Counted from the stretch's first letter, positions 43,080 to 55,283 are shown. The stretch: DNA of 64,000 bases from Chlorocebus sabaeus (GCF_047675955.1 NC_132919.1:68428816-68492815); one strand, 5' to 3'. The notes: a model not told the origin generated them from the letters alone. A program made the numbers and translations.

Positions 43080-45635
43080 CCCCTTGACTTGGAAAACTCA
43101 GAAACTGTTTTGGGTAGATCAGTGGGCGCTCCCTAAAAATAAGCTGGAGGCACTCCATATTTTGATGCTTGAACAGTTAAAATTGGGACACATGGAACAA
43201 TCTTTTTCTCCCTGGAATTCACTTGTCTTTGTTATCCAAAAGAAATCTGGTGAATGGAGAATGCTTACTGATCTTAGAGCAGTAAATGCTGTCCTTCAGC
43301 CTGTGGGGACATTACAACCCAACTTGCCTTTCCCCACTATGATTCCCAAGTACTGGCCACTTATCATCATTGATCTTAAAGACTGCTTCTTCAACATTCC
43401 TCTGGCCCCTCAGGACTTTGAAAATTTTACTTTCACAGTTAGAACCCTTAACAACATCACTCCCACAGCGCATTACCATTGGAAAGTCCTACCTCAAGGA
43501 ATGGTTAATAGCCCTACTATTTGTCAATATTATGTGGGGAGCATATGAAAACCAGTAAGAGATCAGTTTCTCCAATATTATATCATTCATTACGTGGATG
43601 ATATACTTTGTGGAGTACCTTCACGTTCTGTATTAATATCTTGTTTCTCTGCAGTACAACAAGCAGTCGTAACAGCTGGTTTGGTTATTGCCCCAGAAAA
43701 AATCCAAACCTCTTCTCCTTATCAATATTTAGGAATGCAGCTAGAAGACAAGATTATTAAGCCCCAAAAGGTTCAACTCAGATGAGACTCTCTAAAAACT
43801 CTAAATGATTTCCAAAAATTGCTTGGAGATATTAATTGGATTCACCCCTCCTTGAGCATTCCTACCTATGCTATGTCTAATCTCTGCCACATTATGGGGC
43901 AATCCTGATTTACGCAACAAAATGTCTTTGACCCCTGAGGCAGATTCTGAATTACAACTTACAGAAAAACGCATTCAACAATCTCAGGTAACCAGGGCGA
44001 ATGCACATTTACCTTTTGAAATACTAATCTTTCCTACTAAACATTCATTCAGCAACAGGACTCATTATCCAGGGACATAATTTAATTGAATAATGCTTTC
44101 TTCCACACAGCTCTTTATAGACGCTTATCATTTATCTAGATCAAATTTCCATCCTAATTGGTCAAGCTCATTCTCATCTCCTAAAATCATTGTTCCCCTC
44201 ACCCGATTAAAAGTCCAACAGGCTTTTGCAATCTGCATTTCTTGGCAAGTACATTTGGCATGTTTCCCGGGTGTATTTGACAATCATTATCCTAATGTAA
44301 AACTGTTTCAGTTCCTTAAACTTCTTAGGTCTTACCTAACATTACTACAGATACCCCATTAGCTGAAGCTGTCACTGTTTTTACTGATGCTTCCTGTAAT
44401 GGCCGAGCAGCATATACAGGACCAAAAGACGTGTCCTTAACTCAGGAGCTGCTTCAGCACAGTGAGCTGAGATGATCACCGTCATGGCTGTTCTTGAATA
44501 TTTCCCTGAACCAGTTAACATTGTTTCTGATTCGGTGTATGTAGTACATATTGCTTGCAACATTGAAACTGCCTTAAACATATTTCTGCCTGAAGATAAC
44601 CTACTTTTTCTTTTCCAAAGGTTTCAGTCCATACTCAGAGCAAGGTCTTCTCCCTTCTACATTACTCACATTACGGCTCACACGCCCCTCCCAGACCCAT
44701 CTCAGCAGCAAATGCGAGTGCTGATACATTAGTTGCTCCCGTTTTTTACAGACGCAGAAAATTTTCATGCTTTAATTCATGTCAATGCTGCGGGACTCTG
44801 AAAAAAGTCCTCCCTCACATGGAAACAAGCTAAAACCGTTGTATGTCACTGTCTTACTTGTCAAGTGTTAATTTTACAGCCACTTTCTTCAGGAGTTAAT
44901 CCTAGAGGACTTTCACAGAGTGCTCTATAGCAGATGGATGTGACTCATTATCCAGCTTTCAGCAAACTCTGTCTTATACATGTAACTATTGACACTTTTT
45001 CTCATTTTATCTGGGCCACATGTCAAACAGGGGAAAGTACGGCTCATGTTAAACAGCACATACTTTCACGTGTCTTGGTTATGGGCTGTCCTGAGAAACT
45101 AGAAACTGACAATGGTCCTGGTTACATTAGCAATGCTTTTAAAAAGTTCACTCAGAAATGGGAAATTACTCACACAGCTGGCATTCCGTATAACTCTCAA
45201 GGATAGGCATTGGTAGAACGAGCTAATAAAACGCTTAAAGACCAACTTTGAAAACAGGACACTAAACCGAAAAGGGATGCTGCTACCCCTCATACTCAGT
45301 TAAATTTGGCTCTTTCTCCACTAAATTTCTTAAACCTAGCAAGAAGTCAACCTTTTACAGCAGCAGAACAACATTTCACTGGAAATAAATTTGATCCACA
45401 AAAAGGAAAGCGGGTATGGTGGAAGGATGCAAAAACTGACAAATGGGAATTAGGTACTGTGGTAACATGGGGTAGGGGTTTCGCTTGTGTTTCTCCAGGA
45501 GAAGGACAACAACCCGTGTGGGTTCCCTCCCAGCAACTGAGATTGCATTATAACTCCAAGGATGTAGAACTCTCAGAAACAAAAGGCAAAGAACCGTCAG
45601 AAAGCAAAGAGCAAGGTTTGTCACCTGACACATAA
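43080..45635 (+). pseudogene. pol pseudogene, HML-type provirus
   Basis: Reverse transcriptase: 43084-43548 has fingers and palm with LKDCFFNIPL; one stop then leads to the catalytic YVDD (43591-43602) and thumb. RNase H starts at FTDAS (44377-44391). Integrase: zinc-binding H-x3-H and C-x2-C at about 44768-44870, first core Asp in MDVTHY (44934), second in ETDNGPGY (45104), and the glutamate in LVERANK (about 45210), which comes after an in-frame TAG. The C-terminal domain is open to 45635. Catalytic residues survive, but the frame is broken many times. Confidence 0.85.
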
Positions 45636-45765
45636 ACTCCATGACCTCGACATTACAACAAAATATCGCCGTGTGACCTACAACACCAGTCACTCTACTC
45701 TACCAACATGGGGCCAGATGAAAGTCTTATCACATCAAACAGAGAAATTACTACAAGAAGAAGGA

Positions 45766-46074
45766 GCCGGGCGCGGTGGCTCAAGCCTGTAATCCCAGCA
45801 CTTTGGGAGGCCGAGACGGGCGGATCACGAGGTCAGGAGATCGAGACCATCCTGGCTAACACGGTGAAACCCCGTCTCTACTAAAAATACAAAAAAAAAA
45901 ACTAGCCGGGCGAGGCGGCGGGCGCCTGTAGTCCCAGCTACTCGGGAGGCTGAGACAGGAGAATGGCGGGAACCCGGGAGGCGGAGCTTGCAGTGAGCTG
46001 AGATCCGGCCACTGTACTCCAGCCTGGGCGGCAGACCGAGACTCCGTCTCAAAAAAAAAAAAAAAAAAAAAAAA
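45766..46074 (+). repeat. AluY between pol and env
   Basis: Forward AluY 'GCCGGGCGCGGTGGCTCAAG' with a 26-A tail and target duplication AGAAGAAGGA. Confidence 0.95.
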
Positions 46075-46093
46075 AGAAGAAGGAATTCCAAAA

Positions 46094-47835
46094 ATGACGG
46101 GTAATATAATTTTGGCTGCCTTTATGGTGGTCAGTGCAGTGGTGAGTATACCAGAGGTTGGGGCAACTCAAAATTATACCTACTGGGCATACGTTCCTTT
46201 TCCCTCTTTAATTCAGTCTGTCTCCTGGATAGACTCCTCAGTGGAAGTTTACATTAATAATAGTGCATTCACACCGGTCCCCGATGATGACAGGTTTCCA
46301 GCCCAACCAGAAGAAGAAGGTATGCACTTTGTCAATTGGCTACAAATATCCACCACTGTGCATTGGAATGTCCCTGGCTGCTTAGCTTATTATAAGAACT
46401 GGATGTGGACCATACCGTCCTCTAGTAATAATTTTTATCAAGTGCATATGTGTTCAGTAGCAATTCTTTCCAACTCATGAATGTTAAACTTAATCCACAT
46501 GAGGAATGGAGGGTTCCTGTCACTACTAAAAGCAGTAAAACAAAAGGACTGCCAGACTGCTCAAATGAACCTACAAAGGGACATTTTCTAGCAAATTCAA
46601 TTTTATGGAATTATTATAATGCTCTAAAGGCCATAGTGTTCCAAAATCTAGCTACGGGTGTTGTTATTGACTGGGATCCAAGAGGGTATTATTGGAGGAA
46701 TTGCTCTGGCCAAAATACCAAATGCTCGGAGTTTAATTATTTGTTAGATTATGTGGAGGACTGATGGCAGTCCTACAGGTTGAAGGAACGGGTGCCTCCT
46801 TATCGATTTAAATGGATGGACACAGGAATCATTCCTCCTAGACCAAAAATGATTCATCCAGTTGTTACCCCAGAACATCCTGAATTATGGAAATTAGCTG
46901 CAGCCATGACAGGAATAAGGATATGGAATGCTACCTATCAATTCTCTCCTACTAATACCGAGACACCCATATTCAAGATCTCCTTGATGTCAGAACAGGT
47001 GATACCTATCAGGAGCTGTGTCAAACCCCCTTATATGCTGTTAGTTGGAAATATAATTATCACTCCCAGTGCACAAACTATATAATGTGATGATTGTAAG
47101 CTGTCCATGTGTATTGATGCTGCTTTTAATCCCAGAACAAGTATTCTCTTGGTAGGGGCTAAGGAGGTAGTATGGATACCAGTCTATTTACATCATACAT
47201 GGGAGTCTTCCCCCTCTATATACATAGTCAATGAAGTTCTTAAGGATATCCTCAAAAGAACCAAGAGATTCATTTTTACTCTTACTGCAGTCATTCCAGG
47301 ACTAACTGCGGTTGCTGTAATAGCGGCAACTGCTGGAGTTGCTATCCATAACTCTGTTCAAACCGCTCAATATGTGGAAGCATGGCAAAAAAAACCCCAC
47401 CAAACTCTGAAATTCTCAGACTCAAGTTGATCAAAAATTGGCTAATTAAGTTAATTATTTCCGCCAGAGTGTAATCTGACTGGGAGAGAGAGTTATGAGT
47501 CTGGAACACCGTATGCAATTACGGTGCGATTGGAATACTTCCGATTATTGCATAATGGCTTATGCTTATAATAAAGATCAACATAGCTGGGAAAAAGTCT
47601 CAAAACATTTAAAAGCCTGGGATGATAACTTAATGTTAGATATTTCAAAACTTAAAGAACAAATTTGTGAGGCCTCACAGGCTCATTTAACTACTGTTCC
47701 TGGCTCGGACATTTTTGAAGGAGTAACTAAAGAATTATCTGATCTTAATCCCTTTAAATGGATCAAACCCCTCAGAGGATCATTGTTGTCATTGGCATTA
47801 TTAATACTGTATGTTTACGTTGTCTACTTTTAGTC
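46094..47835 (+). pseudogene. env pseudogene, HML-type provirus
   Basis: Env is the surface/transmembrane glycoprotein of the retrovirus. The first frame (46094-46480) starts with a hydrophobic signal-like segment and continues into the surface subunit with NxS/T sites. Frames change at about 46450, 46765 (stop), 47085 (stop) and 47428 (stop). A basic cleavage-like site KRTKR (about 47256-47270) precedes a hydrophobic fusion-peptide-like stretch. The transmembrane subunit follows, with its paired cysteines and a membrane anchor near 47775-47830. It cannot yield a full envelope protein. Confidence 0.85.
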
Positions 47836-47913
47836 TGCAGATGTCTCCAAAGAGTCCGAGGACAAGTCCAAAATCAATGACAAGCAATGATGGCAGTGAC
47901 GATCCTAGTCAAT

Positions 47914-47927
47914 AAAAAGGGGGAAGA
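47914..47927 (+). other. Polypurine tract, HML-type provirus
   Basis: AAAAAGGGGGAAGA abuts the LTR start TGTGGG. Confidence 0.85.
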
Positions 47928-48868
47928 TGTGGGTGGTAAGCCACCCAGGTGCCGAGGCAAGAGACCGAAGGCATGAGCTGTTCCAGTATAAAAATAAAAT
48001 ATATAGAATAAGAATAGTTATACTAGAAATATAGATATGATTATGTATTAATATTATTAATCATTAGTTTGTAGCATTACTCTTTATTCCAATATTATAA
48101 TCATCTCTGTTCTACAATTATAACCTAGGAAAAACCAGCCATACAGAGATAGGAGCTGAAGGGACACGGTGAGAAGTGACCAGAAGTCAAGAGTGTGAGC
48201 CGTCTGTCATGCATGGACAGGGTTACTGGATGGCTCCTTGGTCTAGCGGTAACACCAGTGCCTGGGAAGGCACCCATTACTTAGTGGACCGGGAAAGGGA
48301 ATCTCCCTTTCCCCTGGGGAGAGAAGACTCTGCTCCACCACCTCTTGTGCAAGGCCTGACATCAGTCAGGCCCGCCCACAGCCATCTGAAGGCCTAAACG
48401 TCTCCCTGTGATTTTGCTTCAGCGGTCACACTCCTGGTGTACTTTCATGTTCTGCTCTGCGCACCTGGCCCCGCCTTCTAGATAGCAGTAGCAGAATTAG
48501 TGAAAATACTAAAGTCTTTGATCTTTCCAAGAAATACATAGAAGAAATAATGACGTAAGCTGTCCCCTCTCTCTCCACCTTGGTTACCAAATAGGGAAGG
48601 GCCCCCTGTCCCGTGGACATGTGACTCGTGTGACCTTACCTATCATTGGAGATAGGTAAGATACTTACCCTGCCGCCTTGCCTTGTATACAATAAATAAC
48701 AGCGCAGCCAGGCATTCGAGGCCACTACCAGTCTCCGCATCTTGGTGGTAGTGGTCCCCCTGGCCCAGCTGTCTTTTCTTCTCTCTTTCTTGTTTCTTTA
48801 TTTCTACAATCTGTTGTCTCCGCACATGAAGAGAAAAACTCACAGGCCCTATAGGGCTGGACCCTACA
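47928..48868 (+). mobile_element. Second LTR (subgroup differs from 5' LTR)
   Basis: TGTGGGTGGTAAGCCACC to GGACCCTACA, 941 bp, correctly placed after the polypurine tract. Its text 'TTAGTTTGTAGCATTACTCT' and 'TCTGTTCTACAATTATAACC' matches the minus-strand LTR at 60555-61525 rather than the 5' LTR of its own provirus. Confidence 0.9.
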
Positions 48869-49846
48869 GAAAGCCACCCAGGTGCCAAGGCAAGCACTGA
48901 AGGCACAAGCTGTTCCAATATAATAAAGAAAATAGGGTAAAAGAAAGTTATGTTAGACATAGGATATAGAGATGATTATATATGGATATTATCAATTATT
49001 AGTTTTTAGTATTAATCTTTATTATTATAACCGAGGAAAAACCAGGCGATACAGAGTCAGGAGCTGAAGGGACATTGTGAGAGATGACCAGAAGACAGGA
49101 GTGTGAGCCCTCCGTCACACCCGGATAAAGGCCGCTTGAGGACTCCCTGGTCTAGTGGTAGCACCAGTTCCTGGGAAGGCACCTGTTACTTAGCAGACCT
49201 TGGTCTAGCGGTAGCGCCAGTGCCTGGGAAGGCACCCGCTACTTAGCAGACTGGGAAGGGGAGTTTCCCCTTCCTTGGGGGACTTAGAGAACACTCTGCT
49301 CCACCAGCTCTTGTGGGAGGCCTGATATCAGCCAGGCGTGCCCGTAGTCATCTGGAGGCTTAAACGTCTCCCTGTGGTGCTGTGCTTCAGTGGTCACACT
49401 CCTTGTTCACTTTCATGTTCCGCCTGTACACCTGGTGCCTCTTTTAAGTTCCTAGAAGATAGCAGTAGCAGAATTAGTGAAAGTATTAAAGTCTTTTATC
49501 TCTCTGATAAGTGCTTTAAAAAAATGCTGACATATGCTGTCCTCCCCCTCTGCTTCAACTACCACAAAGGGAAAGGCCCCCTCTCTAGTGGACACATGAC
49601 TTGCTTGACCTTATCAATCACTTGGAATGATTCACTCTCCTTACCCTGCCCCCTTGCCTTGTATTCAATAAATAGCAGTGCTTCCAGGCATTCTGAGTCA
49701 CTACTAGACTCTGTACATTGGTGGTAGTGGCCCCCTGGGCCCAGCTGTCTTTCTTACTCTCTCTGTCTTGTGTCTTATTTTTCTATGATCTCTCGTCTCC
49801 ACACACGAAGAGAAAACCCACAGGCACTGTAGGGCTGGACCCTACG
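48869..49846 (+). mobile_element. Third LTR, fused head-to-tail to the second
   Basis: Starts GAAAGCCACCCAGG, lacking the first 8 bases present in the 5' LTR, directly after ACCCTACA. It ends ACCCTACG. Its AT-rich region matches the 5' LTR subgroup, and it carries an internal duplication of the 'CTTGGTCTAG(C/T)GGTAGC(G/A)CCAG' segment (49148-49225). The 6-bp duplication AGTCAG follows. Confidence 0.9.
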
Positions 49847-50160
49847 AGTCAGATGCGGTATGAAGTTGGCTGCATTCAAGTTTACTGTGTTTAGGTCACT
49901 ATACAGAGTCTGATGACTTTTCCATTCACTTGGCTTAGTCAGATGTGGTATGAAGGCCGCTGCACTCAAGTTGACCTTGTGTACGTCACTATCCAGAGTC
50001 TCACTACTTTTTCAATCACTTGGTTTACTCTGATGCCATATGAAGATCACTACATTCAGGTTCACCCTGTGTACATCACTATCCAACATCTGACTACTGT
50101 TCCATTCACTTAGTTCAATCAGGTGCAATATGAAGATTGCTGCATTGAAGTTTACCATGG
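49847..50160 (+). repeat. About 88-bp tandem repeat, block 4
   Basis: Continues block 3 after the HML-type provirus: 'AGTCAGATGCGGTATGAAG', 'TTCAAGTTTACTGTG', 'CACTATCCAGAGTCT', repeated about 3.5 times until an Alu at 50163. Confidence 0.85.
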
Positions 50161-50162
50161 AT

Positions 50163-50325
50163 TGGCCAGGCACGGTGGCTCACACCCATAACCCCAGCAC
50201 TCTGGGAGGCCAAGGCGGGTGGACTGCCTGAACTCAGGAGTTCAAGCAAAGGTCATGCCACTGCACTCCGGCCTGGGCAACAGAGTGAGACTGCGTCTCC
50301 AAAATAAAGTAAAATAAAAAATAAA
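50163..50325 (+). repeat. Alu with internal deletion
   Basis: Forward Alu jumps from 'CTCAGGAGTTCAAGC' to 'GGTCATGCCACTGCACTCC', losing the middle. Confidence 0.85.
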
Positions 50326-50482
50326 TGAAATGGTTAAGTTGGCATCTCAAGTAGGTGGGAAAAGGCAAATTATTCCATAAATGGCACTGAGACAACAGTG
50401 TAACCATCCTCTGGGGAAACACTGATAAAGTTCAGTCACACTTTCATCTGAATATCAGGAAAATTTTTAAACTATGGAGTCC

Positions 50483-50569
50483 CTGAGTTCCAGGCTGCAG
50501 TGAGCTATGACAGGGCCCCTGTGCTCCAGCCTGAGTGACAGAGTGAGACCCTGTATTTAAAAAAAAGAA
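50483..50569 (+). repeat. Alu 3' fragment
   Basis: 'GCTGCAGTGAGCTATGACA' to an A-run. Confidence 0.75.
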
Positions 50570-50597
50570 ACAAAGGTCAGGCAATATTTGGAGGGTA

Positions 50598-50710
50598 TTT
50601 TTTTTTTCTTTTCAATTGATATACCGTAGGGCCACGTTGCCCAGGCTGATCTCCCTGGACTCAAGCGATTCTCTGACAGGACCACAGGTGTACACCAGTG
50701 TGCCTGGCTT
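50598..50710 (-). repeat. Old Alu monomer fragment
   Basis: Reverse T-rich head, 'GTTGCCCAGGCTGATCTCC' and 'CCAGTGTGCCTGGC'. Confidence 0.65.
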
Positions 50711-50904
50711 GGACACTTTTCTTTGTAGGAAAGAGTATAAATATACACAAATCCACAGATAAATTGTGCTATGTACTAAAGGTGGCATCTCAAGTTGCTG
50801 GGAGGAGACAGAACTGGCTATTCATGGTAGGCTTCATGGACGCGCAATCCATGAGCTCAAAAGAGCCCAATTTGGGGTTTAGTGCTGTGTGTTCATGTCT
50901 TTTT

Positions 50905-51201
50905 TATTTTTATTTTTATTTTTAGATGGAGTTTCACTCTACCCAGGCTGGAGTGCAGTGGCACAAACACAGCTTGCTATAGCCTCAATCTCCTAAGCTC
51001 AAGAGATCCTCCTGCCTCAGTCTCCTGTGTACCTGGAACCACAGGTGCAGACCACCATGTCCAGAAAATTCTTTAAGTTGTTGTAGAGAAGGAAGCTCAC
51101 TCTCTTGCCCAGGCTGGTCTCAAACTCCTGAGCTCAAGTAATGCTCTTGCCTTGGTCTCTTAAAATGCTAGGGTTACAGGCGTGAGCCATCACACCCAGC
51201 C
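50905..51201 (-). repeat. Alu (old)
   Basis: Reverse Alu from (TTTTTA)n to 'GAGCCATCACACCCAGCC'. Confidence 0.85.
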
Positions 51202-51232
51202 AAGTATTTATTTACTTTTTAATCTTATAGTT

Positions 51233-51590
51233 AAATCTTTTTTTAATTATACTTTAAGTTCTAGGGTACATGTGCACAACGTGCGGGTTTGTTACATATG
51301 AATATATGTGCCATGTTGGTATGCTGCACCCGTTAACTCGTCATTTACATTAGGTATATCTCCTAATGGTATCCCTCCCCTCTCCTCCCATCCCACTACA
51401 GGCCCCAGTGTGTGATGTTCCCCGCTGTGTGTCCAAATGTTTTCATTGTTCAATTCCCGCCAATGAGTGAGAACATGCGGTGTTTGGTTTTCTGTCCTTG
51501 CAATAGTTTGATCAGAATGATGGTTTCCAGCTTCATCTATGTCCCTACAAAGGATATGAACTCATCCTGTTTTGTGCCCCGCCAAGTATT
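51233..51590 (-). repeat. L1 3' end (primate L1P)
   Basis: Antisense L1 3' UTR: 'TACTTTAAGTTCTAGGGTAC', 'GGTATGCTGCACCCG', 'GTGAGAACATGCGGTGTTTG' and 'GTTTCCAGCTTCATCTATGT'. Confidence 0.9.
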
Positions 51591-53045
51591 TAATTTGATG
51601 ATGTGAAGACAAAAAACAACCTTCCATGGAAAAAACCAAAAATACCATGCTCACACATACATATAAACACCAAACAAGCAACAAACTAAAAGAGAAGATG
51701 TGCAACCCAAACCCCAGCAGAAGTACTTATCTTGCTGATATATAAAGAGCTCAGAGAAATAATTACATAAAAGACCAAGCTTACAGAAGAAAACAATGAT
51801 CAAAGGCCAAGCACGGTTCCCAGAAAAGAAAAAGTGGTTCTTTGGCAAACAGAGAAAAATATAAACCACTGAGATACAACTTTTCCATTAAGAGATTGGT
51901 AATTTCCGTAACTGTGATAGGATGCTGTGCTGGCGAGCCTGGGGACATGCGCACAGCTTAATAGCTCTAGTGGTGTCCTTAGATCCACTGTCCTGTAGCA
52001 GTCAGAAATTCCCAAACCCCTTGCACGATGGTGAAGCACCATGGGGATGTCACAGGTACCCAGAGGAGTTCTAACTGCCACACAGCCATGTCCTGGCACC
52101 GCCTCCCCTTTCCAAGCACTCTGTCCACATCGATTGGAGTCAGCTTGGGGTAATCACATTAACTCTCAGAGCTGATGTGTGAACCAGAAAGCAGAGTCTT
52201 AGTTTGCAGTGAGAAAAATTCCTTTCCAATGGTCAGTACCCTCTTGCCTACCACCCAGAGCATCCTCTCCTCAGGGAAACCTTACTAGTGGGCAGAATAT
52301 AGTCTGATAAACACAGAACTGAGCAGAGATGATGGGACTGGGGAGGCATCAAGGGCCACGTCGGGTGCAGGCTAAGCACATTATATACATTGTCTCGTTA
52401 GACCCTCATTTATTTCATTCAGCAAATGCTTATTAAATGTCATATACATGCCAAGTGTTGTCTTAGGTGCTGGTGACCTGATAGAGCATCAAACAAAATC
52501 TCAACCAATTATGTATATTTGTGAATATAGTGAGATATCTATGTATATGTGTATATATGACAGATGATGAAAAATGGTATGGACACAAAGCTAGGAAAGC
52601 AGGATAGGAAGCAGCAATGCCCAGGGTGGGTAGGGGAAGACTCTTCTTTGCAGCGCTCTAGAAAGGATATTATCTCTATTTGACAGATGAGAAGTGATTT
52701 TCCCTAGTGTACACATAAGGCTTTCCTTCCTCTAGACCTGGCATTTCCACAAGAAGCTTCCCAAGTACCCAAATCAGGGAGGTGTCATCCTTATCCCCAT
52801 ACTACAATTGAAAAGCATGAGACTGCATATGGTTAACAGGTGGCTTGGATTCAAATGCTGACCTTGCTTCCTTTTAGGCAAGTTGCTTAGCCTCTCTGAG
52901 TGTCACTCTACACAGTGCTGTTCCCTAGAAATATATACCTCACATGTAACTTTAAATGTTGCAGTAGCCATATTTTTGAAATAAGAACAAACAAGGAAAT
53001 TAAGTTTAATTTCATTTAACTCAGCATATACAAAATATCACCTCA
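51591..53045. other. Mostly unique stretch with L2/MIR traces
   Basis: No gene recognised. 52400-52500 ('TTCAGCAAATGCTTATTAAA', 'GCCAAGTGTTGTCTTAGGTG') looks like an L2 3' end. 52780-52910 ('GGTGGCTTGGATTCAAATGC', 'GGCAAGTTGCTTAGCCTCTC') looks like MIR. Confidence 0.5.
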
Positions 53046-53150
53046 ACAGGTAACTACTTTGGAAGGATGGGGCAGGAGTATCACTTGAGGCCGAGTTCCA
53101 GGCAAAACTAGGCAACACAGAAGACCGTGTCTCCATAAGAATTAAAAAAC
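53046..53150 (+). repeat. Alu fragment (old)
   Basis: Diverged middle part of a forward Alu, first of a head-to-tail cluster. Confidence 0.65.
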
Positions 53151-53447
53151 GAGTCAGGCACAGTGGCTCATGACCGTAATCCCAGCACTTTGGGAGGCCG
53201 AGGCAGGAGGTCAGGAGTTAGAGACCAGCCTGGCCAACATGGTGAAACCACATCAGTACTATAAATACAAAAAATTAGCCATGCATGGTGGCACGTGCCT
53301 GTAATCCCAGCTACTCGGGAGGCTGAGGCAGCAGAATTGTTTGAACCCGGGAGGCAGAGGTTGCAGTGAGCCGAGATCACACCACTACATGCCAGCCTAC
53401 GTGACACAGCAAGACTCTGTCTCACAAAAAAATAAATAATAAAAAAC
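53151..53447 (+). repeat. Alu (full length)
   Basis: Forward Alu 'GTCAGGCACAGTGGCTCATG' to an A-rich AATAAATAAT tail. Confidence 0.9.
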
Positions 53448-53451
53448 TTAG

Positions 53452-53748
53452 TTCAGGAACAGTGGCTCAGGACTGTAATCCCAGCATGTTGGAAGGCCAG
53501 GCAGGTGGATCACTTGAGGTCAGGAGTTCAAGACCAGCCTAACCAACAAGATGAAAGCCAACCTGTACTAAAAATACATGAATTAACTGGGACTGGTGAC
53601 CCGCACCTATAATCCTAGCTACTCGAGAGGTTGTGGCAAGAGAATCGCTTGAAACTAGGAAGCGGAGGTTGAAATGAGCCCAGATCGCCTCATTGTACTT
53701 CAGACTGGGCAACAAGAGTGAAATTCCATCTCACACACACACAAAAAA
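53452..53748 (+). repeat. Alu (full length)
   Basis: Forward diverged Alu ending in a CA/A tail. Confidence 0.85.
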
Positions 53749-54031
53749 ATGCTCACGCTTGTAATCCCAGCACTTTGGGAGGCCGAGGCGGGCGGATCAC
53801 AAGGTCAGGAGATCAAGACCATCCTGGCTAACACGGTGAAACACCGTCTATACTAAAATTAAAAAACTTAGCTGGGTGTGGTGGCGGGCGCCTGTGGTCC
53901 CAGCTACTCGGGAGGCTGAGGCAGGAGAATGACGTGGGCCCAGGAGGCGGAGCTTGCAGTGAGCCAAGATCACGCCACTGCACTCCAGCCTGGGCGACAG
54001 AGCGAGACTCCGTCTCAAAAAAACAAAAAAC
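53749..54031 (+). repeat. Alu, 5' truncated
   Basis: Starts at TGCTCACGCTTGTAATCCC, about 15 bases into the Alu. Confidence 0.9.
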
Positions 54032-54318
54032 AGGCCGGGCGCGGTGGCTCAAGCCTGTAATCCCAGCACTTTGGGAGGCCGAGACGGGCGGATCACGAGG
54101 TCAGGAGTTCGAGACCATCCTGGCTAACACGGTGAAACCCCGTCTCTACTAAAAAATACAAAAAACTAGCCGGGCGAGGTGGCGGGCGCCTGTAGTCCCG
54201 GCTACTCGGGAGGCTGAGGCAGGAGAATGGCGTAAAAACCCGGGAGGCGGAGCTTGCAGTGAGCTGAGATCCGGCCACTGCACTCCAGCCTGGGCGATAC
54301 AGCGAGACTCCGTCTCAG

Positions 54319-54366
<48 letters not shown>
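54032..54366 (+). repeat. AluY, young monkey type
   Basis: 'GGCCGGGCGCGGTGGCTCAAG' to a tail of about 48 A. A long uninterrupted A tail suggests recent insertion. Confidence 0.95.
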
Positions 54367-54371
<5 letters not shown>

Positions 54372-54676
54372 GTATGTGTACAGTGGCTCATGATTGTAAT
54401 CTCAGCACTTTGGGAGGCCGAGGTGGATGGATCACTTGAGGTCAGCAGTTCCGGACCAGCCTGGCCAACAAGGTGAAACCCAATCTGTACTAAAAATACA
54501 AGAATTGGATGGGTGTGGTGACCTGTTCCTGCGTTCCCAGCTATTAAAGAGGCTGTGGCACCAGAATCATTTGAACCCAGGAGGCAGAATTTGCAATGAG
54601 CTGAGATCGCATCACTGAACTCCACCCTGGGCCACAGAGCATGGCTATATCTAAAAAAAAAAAAGAAAAAAAAAAA
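54367..54676 (+). repeat. Alu (full length, diverged)
   Basis: Forward Alu 'GTGTACAGTGGCTCATGATTG' to an A-rich tail. Confidence 0.85.
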
Positions 54677-54992
54677 TAGGCCAGGTGCAGTGGCCCACGC
54701 ATGTAATCTCAACACTTTGGGAGGCTGAGGCGGGCAGATCACCTGAGGTCGGGAGTTTGAGAACAGCCTGACCAACATATAGAAACCCCATATCTAATAG
54801 AAATACAAAATCAGCCGGGCATAGTGACCCATGCCTATAATCCCAGCTGCTGGGAAGGCTGAGGCAGGAGAATCACGGAAACCCAGAAGGTGGAGGATGC
54901 GGTGAGCTGAGATCGCTCCATTGCACTCCAGTCTGGGCAACAACAGCAAAACTGTCTCAAAAAGAAACAAAAAAACAAAAGAAAAACAAAAA
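54677..54992 (+). repeat. Alu (full length)
   Basis: Forward Alu 'AGGCCAGGTGCAGTGGCCC' to an AAAC-rich tail. Confidence 0.9.
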
Positions 54993-55283
54993 AGGCCGGG
55001 CACAGTGGCTCAGGTCCATAATCCCAACACTTTGGGAGGCTGAGGCGAGGGGATCACCTAGGGTCAGGAGTTCGAGACCAGCCTGACCAAAATGGTGAAA
55101 GCCCATCTCTATTAAGAATACAAAAACATTATCAGGGCGTGGTGGTGGGCGCCTGTTATCCTAGCTACCAAGAAGGCTGAGGGACGAGAATAACTTGAAA
55201 CCGGTAGGCAGAGATGGCAGTGAGCCAAAACTGCGCCATAGCACTCCAGCCAAGGCGACAGAGCAACAATCCATTTGAAAAAA
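54993..55283 (+). repeat. Alu (full length)
   Basis: Forward Alu 'GGCCGGGCACAGTGGCTCAG', tail running into the TATA microsatellite. Confidence 0.9.

Noticed and set aside
48230..48260. tRNA-like 'CTCCTTGGTCTAGCGGTAAC' text in LTRs
   Set aside because: It resembles a tRNA B-box or tRNA start, but no acceptor/anticodon arms fold around it, and it recurs in every LTR of this family as ordinary LTR sequence.
54149..54778. 209-codon minus-strand frame
   Set aside because: Crosses Alu A tails (poly-F) and Alu bodies only.
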